38,760 bases of DNA, from assembly GCA_025928545.1 (NCBI GenBank), contig JAICJH010000063.1, positions 1 through 38,760 of the forward strand. Reading direction: 5' to 3'. Position numbers and translations under genes: made by a program. Of the stretch, positions 1-8,142 are shown in pieces (position 1 is the first letter of the stretch; the number at the start of each line of letters is the position of its first letter). Source of the DNA: Bryobacteraceae bacterium. Lineage in GTDB: Bacteria; Acidobacteriota; Terriglobia; Bryobacterales; Bryobacteraceae. The notes below the pieces were generated by a model. It saw only the letters and a program-made list of their open reading frames with translations, searched no databases and had not been told where the DNA came from.

Positions 1-456
1 CCCCACCCACATTCCGCAAGTCCGAGTACCGAACCTCCGCCGGAAAAGATCGAAGTGCCGGTTGCATTTCCACATTCCGGACTATACAAACTATGGGCGC
101 AGTTTCAGATCAACGGAGAGGTCGAGGTCATTCCATTCGTGCTGCGGGTAGAGCCGAACAGTTCGGGAAAGGCCGTAACTAAAGCGCCACCGAAAGGCGC
201 GATTGCTATGACTGTGGGTTCTGCCGGATTTTCTCCTGCGAGGCTCGAAATCCCCGCAGGTAAGGCAGTCACTCTGGCGGTGACCCGCAATATGCAGCCA
301 AACTGCGCCGGCCGAATTGTCTTCCCGGATCTTGCAATCGATCGCGAACTGCCGCCAGGCAGAACAGTACTCATTCAATTGCCGCCGTTGGCCGCGAAGG
401 AACTGAAATTCGCATGCGGCATGGGGATGTACCGCGGCTTGCTGGTGGTGAAGTAA
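1..456 (+). CDS. Cupredoxin-like domain protein, 5' part outside window
   Basis: The reading frame is open from base 1, so this is the C-terminal part of a longer protein; the GTG at 55 is probably only an internal codon. The first half (FPHSGLYKLWAQFQ, then IPFVLRVE) looks like the end of an immunoglobulin-like secreted domain. The second half (about residues 67-151 of the visible part) is a cupredoxin-like beta-sandwich: it has a GFSPARLEIPAGKAVTLAVTR strand pattern and ends in CGMGMYRG, where Cys and the two Met are the usual copper ligands of this family. A role in copper binding or handling outside the cytoplasm is inferred. It ends directly against the convergent mqnE stop codon with no spacer. 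The N-terminal signal or anchor cannot be seen. Confidence 0.75.
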   Translation, partial: PHPHSASPSTEPPPEKIEVPVAFPHSGLYKLWAQFQINGEVEVIPFVLRVEPNSSGKAVTKAPPKGAIAMTVGSAGFSPARLEIPAGKAVTLAVTRNMQPNCAGRIVFPDLAIDRELPPGRTVLIQLPPLAAKELKFACGMGMYRGLLVVK

Positions 457-1575
457 TTACACCAGCACAGTAAACGCGGTTTCCGTGCGTTGCACGGGTC
501 TGTAGAGCGTGTCGCGCTCGACGGGATTCCTGCCTGCCAGCCGAATCAGCCGCAACAGATCCGTGCGCCGCAGCGATTGCGCCACAGTCGAACCCGCATC
601 GTGATAGATCTTCTCTTCCACTACGGTTCCATCGATATCGTCGGCACCGAAGCGGAGGGCAATCTGTGCAATCGCGGGAGTCAGCATCACCCAATAGGCT
701 TTGATGTGAGGAACGTTGTCGAGCATCAGGCGCGCAATCGCGATATTTTTCAGATCGTCGAAACCCGTCGTCTTCGGCACGTGCGAAAGGGCCGTGTTGT
801 CAGGATGAAAAGCCAGCGGGATAAACGTAACGAAGCCATTCGTTTCGTCCTGGAGTGCCCGCAGACGAACGAGATGATCCACGCGATCTTCGTCGTTCTC
901 AATGTGCCCGTAGAGCATGGTGCAGTTGGAATGCAGCCCCATCTCGTGCGCAATGCGCGCGGTATCCAGCCATTCATCGCCCGTCAGTTTGTGGTCGCAG
1001 ATGATGCGCCGGACGCGCTCGCTGAAAACTTCCGCGCCTCCGCCCGGCAACGAATCCATGCCCGCATCGCGTAACCGCGTCAGGACCTCACGAACTGAAA
1101 TCTTCTCGCGGCGCGCAAAGTACCCGATTTCGACCATCGTGAAGGCCTTCAGGTGGATCTGCGGATATCGCTCCTTGAGCCCGCTCAGCATCTGGCAGAA
1201 CCAGTCCAGACTCAGTTCGGGATGCAGACCGCCCACAATATGGAATTCGGTGATTGCTTCTTTCCACCCGCGTCCCGCCGTTTCCCAAACCTGTTCCAGC
1301 GACATCGTGTAGGAATTTGGATCGCGCTTCTGTTTGCCAAAGGCGCACAGCCGGCAACTGGCCACGCAGACATCGGTGGGATTGATGTGGCGGTTGACGT
1401 TGAAATACGTCACATCGCCGTGCAATCGCTCGCGGACGATGTTCGCCAGATGTCCCAGCGCCAGCAGGTCGCCTGACCGATAGAGCGCAAGACCGTCGTC
1501 GTACGAGAGACGCTCGCCGGCTTCCACTTTCTCGCGAATTGGCGATAACCGACGGTCTTCAAAGGTGACTGGCAT
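457..1575 (-). CDS. mqnE: Aminofutalosine synthase MqnE (radical SAM)
   Basis: This enzyme joins 3-[(1-carboxyvinyl)oxy]benzoate to SAM to give aminofutalosine, an early step of the futalosine route to menaquinone. The 372-residue length is normal. The radical SAM cluster motif is visible as C70-x3-C74-x2-C77 (CVASCRLC), followed by the family-typical FHIVGGLHPEL and KAFTMVEI segments, and EEKIYHDAGS near the C terminus, which separates MqnE from the related MqnC. The gene lies 8 bases downstream of mqnP on the same strand, so the two are very probably co-transcribed. No clear Shine-Dalgarno site precedes the ATG, which fits coupling to mqnP. The other futalosine genes (mqnA, B, C, D) are not in the window. 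Confidence 0.93.
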   Translation of the reverse strand: MPVTFEDRRLSPIREKVEAGERLSYDDGLALYRSGDLLALGHLANIVRERLHGDVTYFNVNRHINPTDVCVASCRLCAFGKQKRDPNSYTMSLEQVWETAGRGWKEAITEFHIVGGLHPELSLDWFCQMLSGLKERYPQIHLKAFTMVEIGYFARREKISVREVLTRLRDAGMDSLPGGGAEVFSERVRRIICDHKLTGDEWLDTARIAHEMGLHSNCTMLYGHIENDEDRVDHLVRLRALQDETNGFVTFIPLAFHPDNTALSHVPKTTGFDDLKNIAIARLMLDNVPHIKAYWVMLTPAIAQIALRFGADDIDGTVVEEKIYHDAGSTVAQSLRRTDLLRLIRLAGRNPVERDTLYRPVQRTETAFTVLV

Positions 1576-1583
1576 ATGGTTTT

Positions 1584-2468
1584 CTACAGCGGTTGACGGA
1601 TCAGAAAAATATCAGCGGCCCAAAACACGAAGAATAGCACGCTGACCCAGCCATTCATTGTGAAAAAGGCCGCGTTCACGCGTGAAAGGTCGGTTGGTTT
1701 CACCAGCCCGTGCTCGTAAATCAGCAGGCCGGTGACAGCCGCGATGCCGGCCAGCGACAGCCCGCCCAGATGCATCTGGTACACGAGCATCAGCAGGGAG
1801 GCAATCATTGCGACGTGCAGCAGTTTCGCAATGCCAAGCGCTTTCGCGATGCCAAAGACCTTCGGCACACTGAAGAGTTCCGATTCCGAATCGAATTCGT
1901 AGTCCTGACAGGAATAAATGACGTCGAAGCCGGCCGTCCAGGTTGTGACGGCGGCGGTAAGCCAGAGAATTCGCGGGTCGAGCGAACCACGCACCGCGAT
2001 CCAGGCCGCGGCGGGCGCAATCCCCAGCGCGAACCCCAGCACCAGGTGGGAAAAATGGGTGAAGCGCTTGGTGAAAGAATAGGTAAAAACCACCCCCAGC
2101 GCCAGCGGCGCCAGGTGGAAACAAAGCGGATTCAGCTCCCACGCCGCCAGCAAAAACACCAGGCTGCTGGCAAGAGTGAAGCCCCAGGCGAACCGCCGGG
2201 ACAGCAAACCAGCGGGAAGGTGCCGGCCCTTCGTGCGTGGGTTCCTTGCATCGATTTCGGCGTCCACCAGGCGATTGAAGGCCATCGCCGCCGAACGCGC
2301 GCCAACCATCGCCACGACGATCCAGAGGACGATCCAGCTTTTGTGCGGAATCGCAAAGCCACTCTCCCGAAATGCCAGCAGCGCGCCGGTCAGCGCGAAC
2401 GGCAGCGCGAACACGGAATGCTCGAAGCGGATCATGTCGAGCGTCAGTCTGAGGCGTTTCAGGAACAT
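1584..2468 (-). CDS. mqnP: UbiA-family prenyltransferase, probable MqnP
   Basis: This is a membrane prenyltransferase that probably attaches the polyprenyl tail to the 1,4-dihydroxy-6-naphthoate-derived ring in futalosine-type menaquinone synthesis. The 294-residue protein is strongly hydrophobic with about eight membrane segments. The first Asp-rich motif is N65-x3-D69-x3-D73 (NRLVDAEID) and the second is around D182-D193 (DVIYSCQDYEFD); both bind Mg2+-diphosphate in the UbiA family. The family alone does not distinguish MqnP from UbiA, but immediate linkage to mqnE decides it. A GGAAG lies about 11 bases before the ATG. It starts the mqnP-mqnE operon and is divergent from larB, with only 70 bases between them holding both promoters. 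Confidence 0.87.
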   Translation of the reverse strand: MFLKRLRLTLDMIRFEHSVFALPFALTGALLAFRESGFAIPHKSWIVLWIVVAMVGARSAAMAFNRLVDAEIDARNPRTKGRHLPAGLLSRRFAWGFTLASSLVFLLAAWELNPLCFHLAPLALGVVFTYSFTKRFTHFSHLVLGFALGIAPAAAWIAVRGSLDPRILWLTAAVTTWTAGFDVIYSCQDYEFDSESELFSVPKVFGIAKALGIAKLLHVAMIASLLMLVYQMHLGGLSLAGIAAVTGLLIYEHGLVKPTDLSRVNAAFFTMNGWVSVLFFVFWAADIFLIRQPL

Positions 2469-2538
2469 GCGGCGGGAACTTCCAGTTTATCGCTGTCACG
2501 TCGCTCTGCTATGTTTACAACGGTGACTGGTTTATTGC

Positions 2539-3285
2539 ATGAGTGAAGATCAGCTGCGAGCTCTGCTCGAAGACGTCCGGGCCGGATCGACGGGCGTAGA
2601 CGACGCTCTGGAGCGGGTTCGGCACCTGCCGTTCGAGGATCTCGGCTTCGCAAAGGTAGATCATCATCGCGCCCTGCGCCACGGGATGCCGGAAGTCGTC
2701 TTCGGGCTGGGTAAGACCCCCGGCCAGATTCTGGCTATTGCCGGCGCTTTACTCCAACGCTCGGAGAACGTTCTGGTGACGCGCGCCACTACCGAAGCCG
2801 CGAGGCTGCTTCTCGATGCTTTTCCGCACGGCGAGCATTTCCCCATGTCCGGAGCTATTCGTTTCTGGCGCAATCGCGAGTTGCGGGGCAAGGGGAAAAT
2901 TGCCGTGGTTTGCGCCGGGACCAGCGATATTTCCGTGGCCGAAGAGGCGCAGATCACCGCCGAAGTGATGGGCAATGAGGTGGATGCGATCCACGATATC
3001 GGAGTTGCCGGCATCCACCGGCTGATCCATCACCGGCAGCGCCTCGAAGACGCCCGCGTGGTTGTAGTTTGCGCGGGAATGGAAGGTGCGCTGCCCAGCG
3101 CCGTCGGTGGCCTGGTGTCGTCACCGGTGATTGCCGTGCCCACCAGTGTCGGTTACGGAGCCAGTTTCCACGGTCTTGCGGCGTTACTGGGCATGCTGAA
3201 CAGCTGCGCCAGCAATGTGACTGTGGTGAATATCGATAACGGCTTCGGTGCGGGCTATGTCGCGAGCCTGATCAACCGGCTCTGA
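2539..3285 (+). CDS. larB: LarB-like pyridinium-3,5-biscarboxylate mononucleotide synthase
   Basis: LarB carboxylates and hydrolyses nicotinate adenine dinucleotide in the first step of nickel-pincer (NPN) cofactor synthesis. The 248-residue protein has the LarB N-terminal region (LGFAKVDHHRALRHGMPEVV, then GKTPGQ) and the C-terminal half related to PurE (AIR carboxylase), with AVVCAGTSD, the VVCAGMEGALPSAVGGL loop and VIAVPTSVGYGAS. These segments are diagnostic for LarB rather than PurE. Neither larC nor larE, needed to finish the cofactor, lies beside it, so it is an orphan here; they may be elsewhere in the genome. It converges with the STAS-like gene and ends in a strong hairpin. Confidence 0.88.
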   Translation: MSEDQLRALLEDVRAGSTGVDDALERVRHLPFEDLGFAKVDHHRALRHGMPEVVFGLGKTPGQILAIAGALLQRSENVLVTRATTEAARLLLDAFPHGEHFPMSGAIRFWRNRELRGKGKIAVVCAGTSDISVAEEAQITAEVMGNEVDAIHDIGVAGIHRLIHHRQRLEDARVVVVCAGMEGALPSAVGGLVSSPVIAVPTSVGYGASFHGLAALLGMLNSCASNVTVVNIDNGFGAGYVASLINRL

Positions 3286-3305
3286 ACGGCGGCTTCCGCG
3301 TTCAG
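3282..3305. terminator. Hairpin spanning both convergent stop codons
   Basis: CTGAACG and CGTTCAG form a perfect 7-base inverted repeat around a GC-rich centre that can itself pair (GCGG with CCGC). It covers the larB stop codon and the stop of the opposing STAS-like gene. There is no clear T-run on either side, so it would be a bidirectional barrier or a Rho-assisted end rather than a classic intrinsic terminator. Confidence 0.5.
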
Positions 3306-3712
3306 GCAATTGCTTCCGACAGCACGGCGTCGAATATCGCCGGTTCGGTGTAGATCCGCATCATGCTTTCGAGAGCCGCAAAGCGCCGCACAAAATCGGC
3401 TGTGATTTCCACGTAGCGGGTTCCTGTCAGCATGGCGATGTCTTCGAAGTGCAGCCTGTGCGCCCGCAGCCACTCGGCCCAGGCGGCGCTGACGTTTATC
3501 GACGCCCCCCGGACGTCGCGCGCATCGATAAAAAGGCGGGATCGGTCGTGTCCCCTGACGCACTCCATCAGTTCCAGCATCGGGCGGTCTCCGAACTCGC
3601 CGATGTCGGTGCCGGAAATCTTCATGACGACTACGCCGGTCGGATATCTCCGAATTGCGAATGTGCAATGCAGCCCGTCTATTTCCCGCACCGGCTGTGA
3701 AGCGGAATTCAT
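3302..3712 (-). CDS. Small cytosolic protein, STAS/SpoIIAA-like fold suspected
   Basis: A 136-residue soluble protein without signal peptide or membrane segment. The pattern of a short N-terminal beta region (FAIRRYPTGVVVMKISG), a central strand RLFIDARDVRGA, an amphipathic helix AAWAEWLRAHR, a further strand IAMLTGTRYVEI and a C-terminal helix pair ending YTEPAIFDAVL is reminiscent of SpoIIAA-like/STAS-type small regulators, but no catalytic motif is visible and the assignment is tentative. Its ATG overlaps the glmU stop codon by one base (TAATG), so it is almost certainly translated by coupling to glmU. That context suggests a link to UDP-GlcNAc or envelope precursor metabolism. A PAS-like or unrelated alpha/beta fold would be an alternative. 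Confidence 0.72.
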   Translation of the reverse strand: MNSASQPVREIDGLHCTFAIRRYPTGVVVMKISGTDIGEFGDRPMLELMECVRGHDRSRLFIDARDVRGASINVSAAWAEWLRAHRLHFEDIAMLTGTRYVEITADFVRRFAALESMMRIYTEPAIFDAVLSEAIA

Positions 3713-5088
3713 TACGCCTCCTTTTTCTTCCAGCCCGCTTTCACCACCTGGCGGGCGCGCCCCAGGGCCAGTGAGCCGGCGGGCACTTTATGGGTAATCA
3801 CGCTTCCGGCGCCTACGTAGGCTCCGCCTTCTACTTCAATCGGCGCCACCAGGGTCGAATTGCTGCCGATAAACGCGCCGTCGCCAATATTCGTCCGATG
3901 TTTCTTTTTTCCGTCATAGTTGCAGGTGATTGTCCCTGCGCCGACGTTCACTTTGGAGCCGATTTGAGAATCGCCCAGGTAGGCCAGATGCATGGATTTG
4001 GAACCGGCGCCCATCCGGGTATTCTTCAATTCCACGAAATTGCCGACGTGAGCGCCTTCTCCCACTTCCGCCCCCATACGCAGCCGCGCGTACGGACCGG
4101 CATGCGCGTTCGCCGCGAGTCTGGAGGACGACACCATCGAGAACGCGAATACTTCCGCGCCATTCTCAAGAGCCGCATCGTGCAGAATACAGTACGCGCC
4201 GATCCTGCAGTTTTCGCCAATCACCGTGTCCCCGAGTATGCGGGCAAACGGCCCGATCACGGTATCCATTCCGATTTGCACGTCGGCATCGATGGCAACC
4301 GTTTCCGGGCTTTCGATGGTCACGCCCGACAGCATCAGTTCACGTGTTTTGCGGTCGCGCAGAATTCGGTCCGCCTCCGCGAGCTGAACGCGATCGTTGA
4401 TTCCCAGCAGTTCGCCGGCATCCGAAATCTTTGTGGCAGCCACCCGCAGCCCGGCGCCGTTCAGAATGCCAATCATATCGGTCAGGTAGTATTCATTGGC
4501 GGGATTATCCGGCCGGATCAGCCGCACGTGCCTCCAGAATTCACCTGCGTCAAAGCAGTAGATTCCGGAGTTAATCTCCTTTACCGCGCGCTGGGCTTCC
4601 GTTGCGGCTTTATGCTCGACGATTGCTTCCACCGCGCCGTTCTGATCGCGAATAATCCGGCCATAGCCTGTTGAATCCGGCACGTCGGCCGTCAACACGA
4701 CTGCCGCGGCGCCACTCTTCCTTTGACGCTCCGCGAGAACCTGCAAAGTTTCCGGCCGAATCAGCGGGCAATCTCCGACCGTAACGACCAGTTGCCCGCC
4801 TAAACCTGCCAGCATCGACTCGCCGCACAACACCGCGTGCCCGGTACCCAGCTGCTCTTTTTGCTCGAAAGTACGTACTCCGGCCGCCTCGGCAACCTCG
4901 CGGACTGCCTCTGCCTGATGTCCCACAACCACAAAAATGCGTTCCGGCGGCGCCACCCCTAAGGCAGCGACAATCGCGTGCTCCACGAGGGCCCGTCCGC
5001 CTGCGCGGTGCAGGACCTTCGCCATACGCGATTTCATGCGGGTTCCCTGTCCCGCTGCAAGAATTACGACCGTGACGTCACTGGACAT
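3712..5088 (-). CDS. glmU: Bifunctional UDP-GlcNAc pyrophosphorylase / glucosamine-1-phosphate acetyltransferase
   Basis: GlmU acetylates glucosamine-1-phosphate and uridylylates the product to UDP-GlcNAc, the precursor of peptidoglycan and lipid A. The protein has 458 residues, the family norm. The N-terminal nucleotidyltransferase domain opens with LAAGQGTRMKS, and the C-terminal half is a left-handed beta-helix of hexapeptide repeats with LKNTRMGAGSK, HLAYLGDSQIG and VGAGTITCNYDGKKKHRT. The frame is open up to 5157, but the start at 5088 is chosen because the domain begins right there (MSSDVTVVILAAG) and because this ATG sits 1 base after the yvcK stop codon (TGAAATG), implying translational coupling. 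The downstream STAS-like gene overlaps its stop. Confidence 0.96.
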   Translation of the reverse strand: MSSDVTVVILAAGQGTRMKSRMAKVLHRAGGRALVEHAIVAALGVAPPERIFVVVGHQAEAVREVAEAAGVRTFEQKEQLGTGHAVLCGESMLAGLGGQLVVTVGDCPLIRPETLQVLAERQRKSGAAAVVLTADVPDSTGYGRIIRDQNGAVEAIVEHKAATEAQRAVKEINSGIYCFDAGEFWRHVRLIRPDNPANEYYLTDMIGILNGAGLRVAATKISDAGELLGINDRVQLAEADRILRDRKTRELMLSGVTIESPETVAIDADVQIGMDTVIGPFARILGDTVIGENCRIGAYCILHDAALENGAEVFAFSMVSSSRLAANAHAGPYARLRMGAEVGEGAHVGNFVELKNTRMGAGSKSMHLAYLGDSQIGSKVNVGAGTITCNYDGKKKHRTNIGDGAFIGSNSTLVAPIEVEGGAYVGAGSVITHKVPAGSLALGRARQVVKAGWKKKEA

Positions 5089-5089
5089 T

Positions 5090-6157
5090 TCATTTACCAG
5101 TCTGCCGTATCGCAGCCTTTCTGGTGCGCGGCGCCTTCTTTCCGTGCCTTGCGGCATGGCCGCGCTTTGCCAGACTGAGCGCTATTGAAGCAATCGCGGC
5201 GGCGTCGTGGCGCACTTTGCTCCGCCGCTCCCTCCCGTTCCAGGCCTTGCCCAGCAACTCGGCTTCCAGTACTTCAATGCCCATTGCGCGGATCGCTTTG
5301 GGGTTGTATTCGATGGGCGAGGCAGCCTGCGCGGCATACCTTCGGCGAATCGTCGATGAAACATCGGAACTGTTGACCACGGCGCAATCGATCAGACCAG
5401 CCCCGCCATGTTTCAGCAATTCACCCAGATGGTCTTCCGCCGTGAAGTCCGTGGTTTCGCCTGGCTGCGACATGAGATTCATGAAACACACCTTCAGTGC
5501 TTTGGAATCCCGAATTGCCTTTGGAATCCCGGCAACCAGCAGGTTCGGAATCAGGCTCGTATAGAGTGACCCGGGACCGATCGTGATGAGGTCGGCGTTG
5601 GCGATAGCCTCCAGCGTTTCGGGAAGCGGTTTCGCGTCACGCGGTTCCAGCCGCAGCGCCTGTATCCGCTGGCTGCTCCGGCCAATTCGCGTTTCCCCCC
5701 GAACCACGCTGCCATCCGCCAGGACAGCGGAAAGAGAAACGTCGGCGGCTGTTGACGGAAAGATGCGCCCGGCGATTTTCAGCACCTCGGCGGATTGGCG
5801 CACGGCATCCGGAAAGTCGCCCGTGATGTGGGTCAGGGCGGTCAGGAAAAGGTTGCCGAAGCTATGCCCCTTCAGTCCGCGTCCGGAGTTAAACCGGTAT
5901 TGGAACAAGCGCGACAGGAATGCGCCGTCCTCCGCGAGAGCGACCATGCAGTTGCGGATATCACCCGGAGGCAGTACGTCGAACTCGCGTCGCAGCCGGC
6001 CGGAACTTCCGCCGTCATCTGTAACGGTCACGATAGCTGTAATATCCAGCCAGGTATCGCCCGCGTTTAGCGGACGAGTGTACCGCTTCAGACCGGTCAG
6101 CAGCGCGGAAAGACCGGTGCCTCCGCCAATCGACACAACGCGCAGTGCGTCAGCCAT
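5090..6157 (-). CDS. yvcK: YvcK/GlmR-type CofD-fold protein
   Basis: A 355-residue cytosolic protein of the YvcK (GlmR, 'gluconeogenesis factor') family, which has a CofD-like nucleotide-binding fold. Visible signatures are the N-terminal IGGGTGLSALLTGLK, the TVTDDGGSSGRLRREF loop, PPGDIRNC and LKGHSFGNLFL, and a late GPGSLYTSLIPNLLV. In Bacillus subtilis the protein senses UDP-GlcNAc and stimulates GlmS, linking carbon flux to wall synthesis. Here the gene is directly upstream of, and coupled to, glmU, which makes UDP-GlcNAc, so a feedback role in the same pathway is a reasonable inference. The C-terminal tail is basic (RHGKKAPRTRKAAIR). No rapZ, whiA or ptsH homologue, its frequent neighbours elsewhere, is present. 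Confidence 0.93.
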   Translation of the reverse strand: MADALRVVSIGGGTGLSALLTGLKRYTRPLNAGDTWLDITAIVTVTDDGGSSGRLRREFDVLPPGDIRNCMVALAEDGAFLSRLFQYRFNSGRGLKGHSFGNLFLTALTHITGDFPDAVRQSAEVLKIAGRIFPSTAADVSLSAVLADGSVVRGETRIGRSSQRIQALRLEPRDAKPLPETLEAIANADLITIGPGSLYTSLIPNLLVAGIPKAIRDSKALKVCFMNLMSQPGETTDFTAEDHLGELLKHGGAGLIDCAVVNSSDVSSTIRRRYAAQAASPIEYNPKAIRAMGIEVLEAELLGKAWNGRERRSKVRHDAAAIASIALSLAKRGHAARHGKKAPRTRKAAIRQTGK

Positions 6158-6298
6158 GATTTCTCAGGATAAGCCGCATGGCTCGGTCGCGCCCGTGGAC
6201 TAAAACCGCTGTTGCGGAACTCGAGTTCATCGCAGTCGTGCCCCGTGCCCGCAGCCGGCCTGAAATGCCGCCGGGGTTCCGTGGCGGTGGTCCCCAAA

Positions 6299-6952
6299 TC
6301 AATAGCTTTCCAGAGACTCCGATGCCAATATTGCACGCAAGCCAGGTAATTGCTGCGCGAGGGCAAGAAATTCAGGATCCTGGCGGGCCAGTATCCGGTT
6401 CTTGGGCTCCAGCGCAATGGCCCGCTTCAGGTTTTCGCAAGCCCCGTTGCTGTCACCCGAGAGGCCACAACACAGCGCAAGCGTGAACAGGATATGTTCG
6501 CCGGCGGGTTCCATAGCCAGGGCGCGATCCAGGTGACGGCGTGCCACATCCATATCGCGGGCATTCAAACGCTCCACGCCATAGTTGAAATGGTCGTCCG
6601 ACGTCTTGAGATCTACTTCACCCCCATCTGTCTTGCGAGCGCAGATCTGAGCATAGGAGCGCGCTTTATCCGCGATATGAGCGGCAGGCCCTCCGCTGGC
6701 TTCGGTGAAACGCGTATAGGCCGGACCAAATTTCTTCTGCGAGAACAGGCGAACCGCTTCCTCCCACTGTTTCATCTGTGCCTGAAGGGCCACGCGAGCC
6801 TGTGTGGCAGCTGTTTCGAGCGCTGCCGCAGCCTTGATTTCAGCGGCGGACTTTGTCGCGGCCACAGGCTTCGGAGCGAGTTTCCGTGCCGGAGCGGCAG
6901 CTCTTGCGGTCTTCTTTGCCGGTGCAACAGTAGGTTTTTTTGTGGTAGCCAT
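6299..6952 (-). CDS. TPR protein with histone-H1-like N-terminal tail
   Basis: A 217-residue protein without signal peptide. Residues 1-45 are a low-complexity Lys/Ala/Pro tail (KKPTVAPAKKTARAAAPARK and onward) resembling the tails of H1-like nucleoid proteins. An Ala-rich helix follows, then two to three TPR-like units (AVRLFSQKKFGPAYTRFTEA; HFNYGVERLNARDMDVARRHLDRALAMEP; CENLKRAIALEPKNR). TPRs serve protein-protein contacts; the tail could bind nucleic acid or acidic partners. The function is unknown. The gene lies about 140 bases upstream of yvcK in the same direction and could lead that unit. A good promoter and a tight hairpin precede its start. Confidence 0.8.
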   Translation of the reverse strand: MATTKKPTVAPAKKTARAAAPARKLAPKPVAATKSAAEIKAAAALETAATQARVALQAQMKQWEEAVRLFSQKKFGPAYTRFTEASGGPAAHIADKARSYAQICARKTDGGEVDLKTSDDHFNYGVERLNARDMDVARRHLDRALAMEPAGEHILFTLALCCGLSGDSNGACENLKRAIALEPKNRILARQDPEFLALAQQLPGLRAILASESLESY

Positions 6953-6960
6953 AAGCGGAC

Positions 6961-6977
6961 ATGGATCAAAGATCCAT
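6961..6977. promoter_or_regulatory. Perfect inverted repeat just before the TPR gene start
   Basis: ATGGATC and GATCCAT flank three bases, a perfect 7-base stem. It lies 8 bases before the ATG of the minus-strand TPR gene, between its predicted promoter and its start, so as RNA it would place a hairpin next to the ribosome-binding region; as DNA it could be an operator. No Shine-Dalgarno sequence is visible outside it. Confidence 0.45.
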
Positions 6978-6994
6978 CATGAACATACCGTGGA

Positions 6995-7023
6995 GTTATA
7001 CCAGACCTCGTCACTGGATGCAA
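6995..7023 (-). promoter_or_regulatory. Sigma70-type promoter for the TPR gene
   Basis: On the minus strand TTGCAT is followed after 17 bases by TATAAC with an upstream TG (extended -10, TGGTATAAC). It points to the TPR gene whose ATG is about 40 bases downstream, with the inverted repeat between them. Confidence 0.5.
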
Positions 7024-7161
7024 CTGAGCACCAGGACGCCTTGCCGCAAACGGGAATTCCATTCGGTTTCATAACCGGAATTGACCGGTGCATTTCAGCA
7101 TTGGTTCAACCTGTGCGGACGAGCTTCCATCGCGAAATCCTTATACTGGGGATAGCCACGA

Positions 7162-8049
7162 ATGAAACCCCTGTTCGCACTCGTTCTGCTGTCATCCGCC
7201 CTCCTCGCACAAACCTTTCGCTCCACCACCACATTGGTCAGGGCGGAGGCGCTGGTTGAAGAAAACGGCCATGTCGTTACCGGCCTCCAATCCGAAGACT
7301 TCACCGTTTTGGACGAAGGCCATCCGCAGGCCATCGCGAATTTCGCCTCTGAGTCCGGATCCATCCGCCTTGTCCTGTTGCTGGACGCCAGCGGAAGTAT
7401 GCAGCCGGCGGCGCGGCAGTTGACCCAGACAGGCCTCGCGGCGATGTCGGTGTTGCATCCCGATGACGCGGTAGCTCTCATGACGTTCGACAAGAAGGCC
7501 ACGCTGCGGGTACCCCTGACGGCCGATCGTAACGCCGTGATCGCCGGCGTGGCGAAGATTTCAGGAAAGCCGCTGGGAGGCGGGACCGACATGTACCGCT
7601 CGCTGTCGGATGCAGCCAAATACCTGGGAGCCGGCGCCACTGCTCCGAATGTAGTCCTGATCCTGACCGACAATGCCGCTCGTGCCGATACCACCGAGGC
7701 CAGCGTGCTCCACGATCTTTGGGCCGCGTCCGTCTCCGTCGATGCGATGGTCGTATCTTCCGGGCCTCTTTGGGATGAAAAGATTTCGCAGTCCCTTTCA
7801 GGAACGAAACTGCAGGATGTTCGCCGGATTGCGAACCAGACCGGAGGCGTGGTGCAGCAGACTGCCGAGGTGGAAGGGGCTCTGCGTGCCATGCTCGAGC
7901 GAAGCCGCACTCGCTACACACTGTTCTTTCGCCAGCCGGAGGCCGCTGCCGGAACGATGCGCCATTTGAAGGTCGTGCTCTCCGATGCCGGACGTGCAAA
8001 GCATCCCGGAGCCGTCGTTCGGTCCCGAACGGCATACTATGCCCAATAA
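7162..8049 (+). CDS. Secreted VWFA-domain protein (acidobacterial type)
   Basis: A 295-residue protein with a short signal peptide (MKPLFALVLLSSALLAQ; cleavage likely near residue 17). It then has a short beta region with the phrase VTGLQSEDFTVLDEGHPQ, typical of acidobacterial VWFA proteins, and a von Willebrand A domain from about residue 70. The MIDAS metal site begins as DASGSM, followed by a GGGTDMYRS threonine loop and VLILTDNAARAD. Such proteins are abundant in Acidobacteriota and are thought to work outside the cytoplasm in adhesion or complex assembly, but no precise role is known. TATACT lies about 15 bases upstream of the ATG, so the leader would be very short. Two further members are encoded at 19.8-21.9 kb. 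Confidence 0.85.
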   Translation: MKPLFALVLLSSALLAQTFRSTTTLVRAEALVEENGHVVTGLQSEDFTVLDEGHPQAIANFASESGSIRLVLLLDASGSMQPAARQLTQTGLAAMSVLHPDDAVALMTFDKKATLRVPLTADRNAVIAGVAKISGKPLGGGTDMYRSLSDAAKYLGAGATAPNVVLILTDNAARADTTEASVLHDLWAASVSVDAMVVSSGPLWDEKISQSLSGTKLQDVRRIANQTGGVVQQTAEVEGALRAMLERSRTRYTLFFRQPEAAAGTMRHLKVVLSDAGRAKHPGAVVRSRTAYYAQ

Positions 8050-8142
8050 CAAATTTCATTTTCCGGCATAATAATCAAATGAAGATTGCGGAGATTGCCG
8101 GGACCATTCGGCCGATGTGCGCACGGACCGCGTCGCGCGGCC

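Noticed and set aside
1710..2546. Long plus-strand frame opposite mqnP (278 residues)
   Set aside because: It is antisense to a clear UbiA gene, has a His/Gln/Arg-rich composition without domains, and no ribosome site.
3790..4674. Long plus-strand frame opposite glmU (294 residues)
   Set aside because: It lies entirely antisense to glmU, whose motifs are unambiguous; high GC makes such shadows common.
7095..7910. Minus-strand frame opposite the VWFA gene (271 residues)
   Set aside because: Ser/Arg-rich with no domain, fully antisense to a coding region with signal peptide and MIDAS motif.
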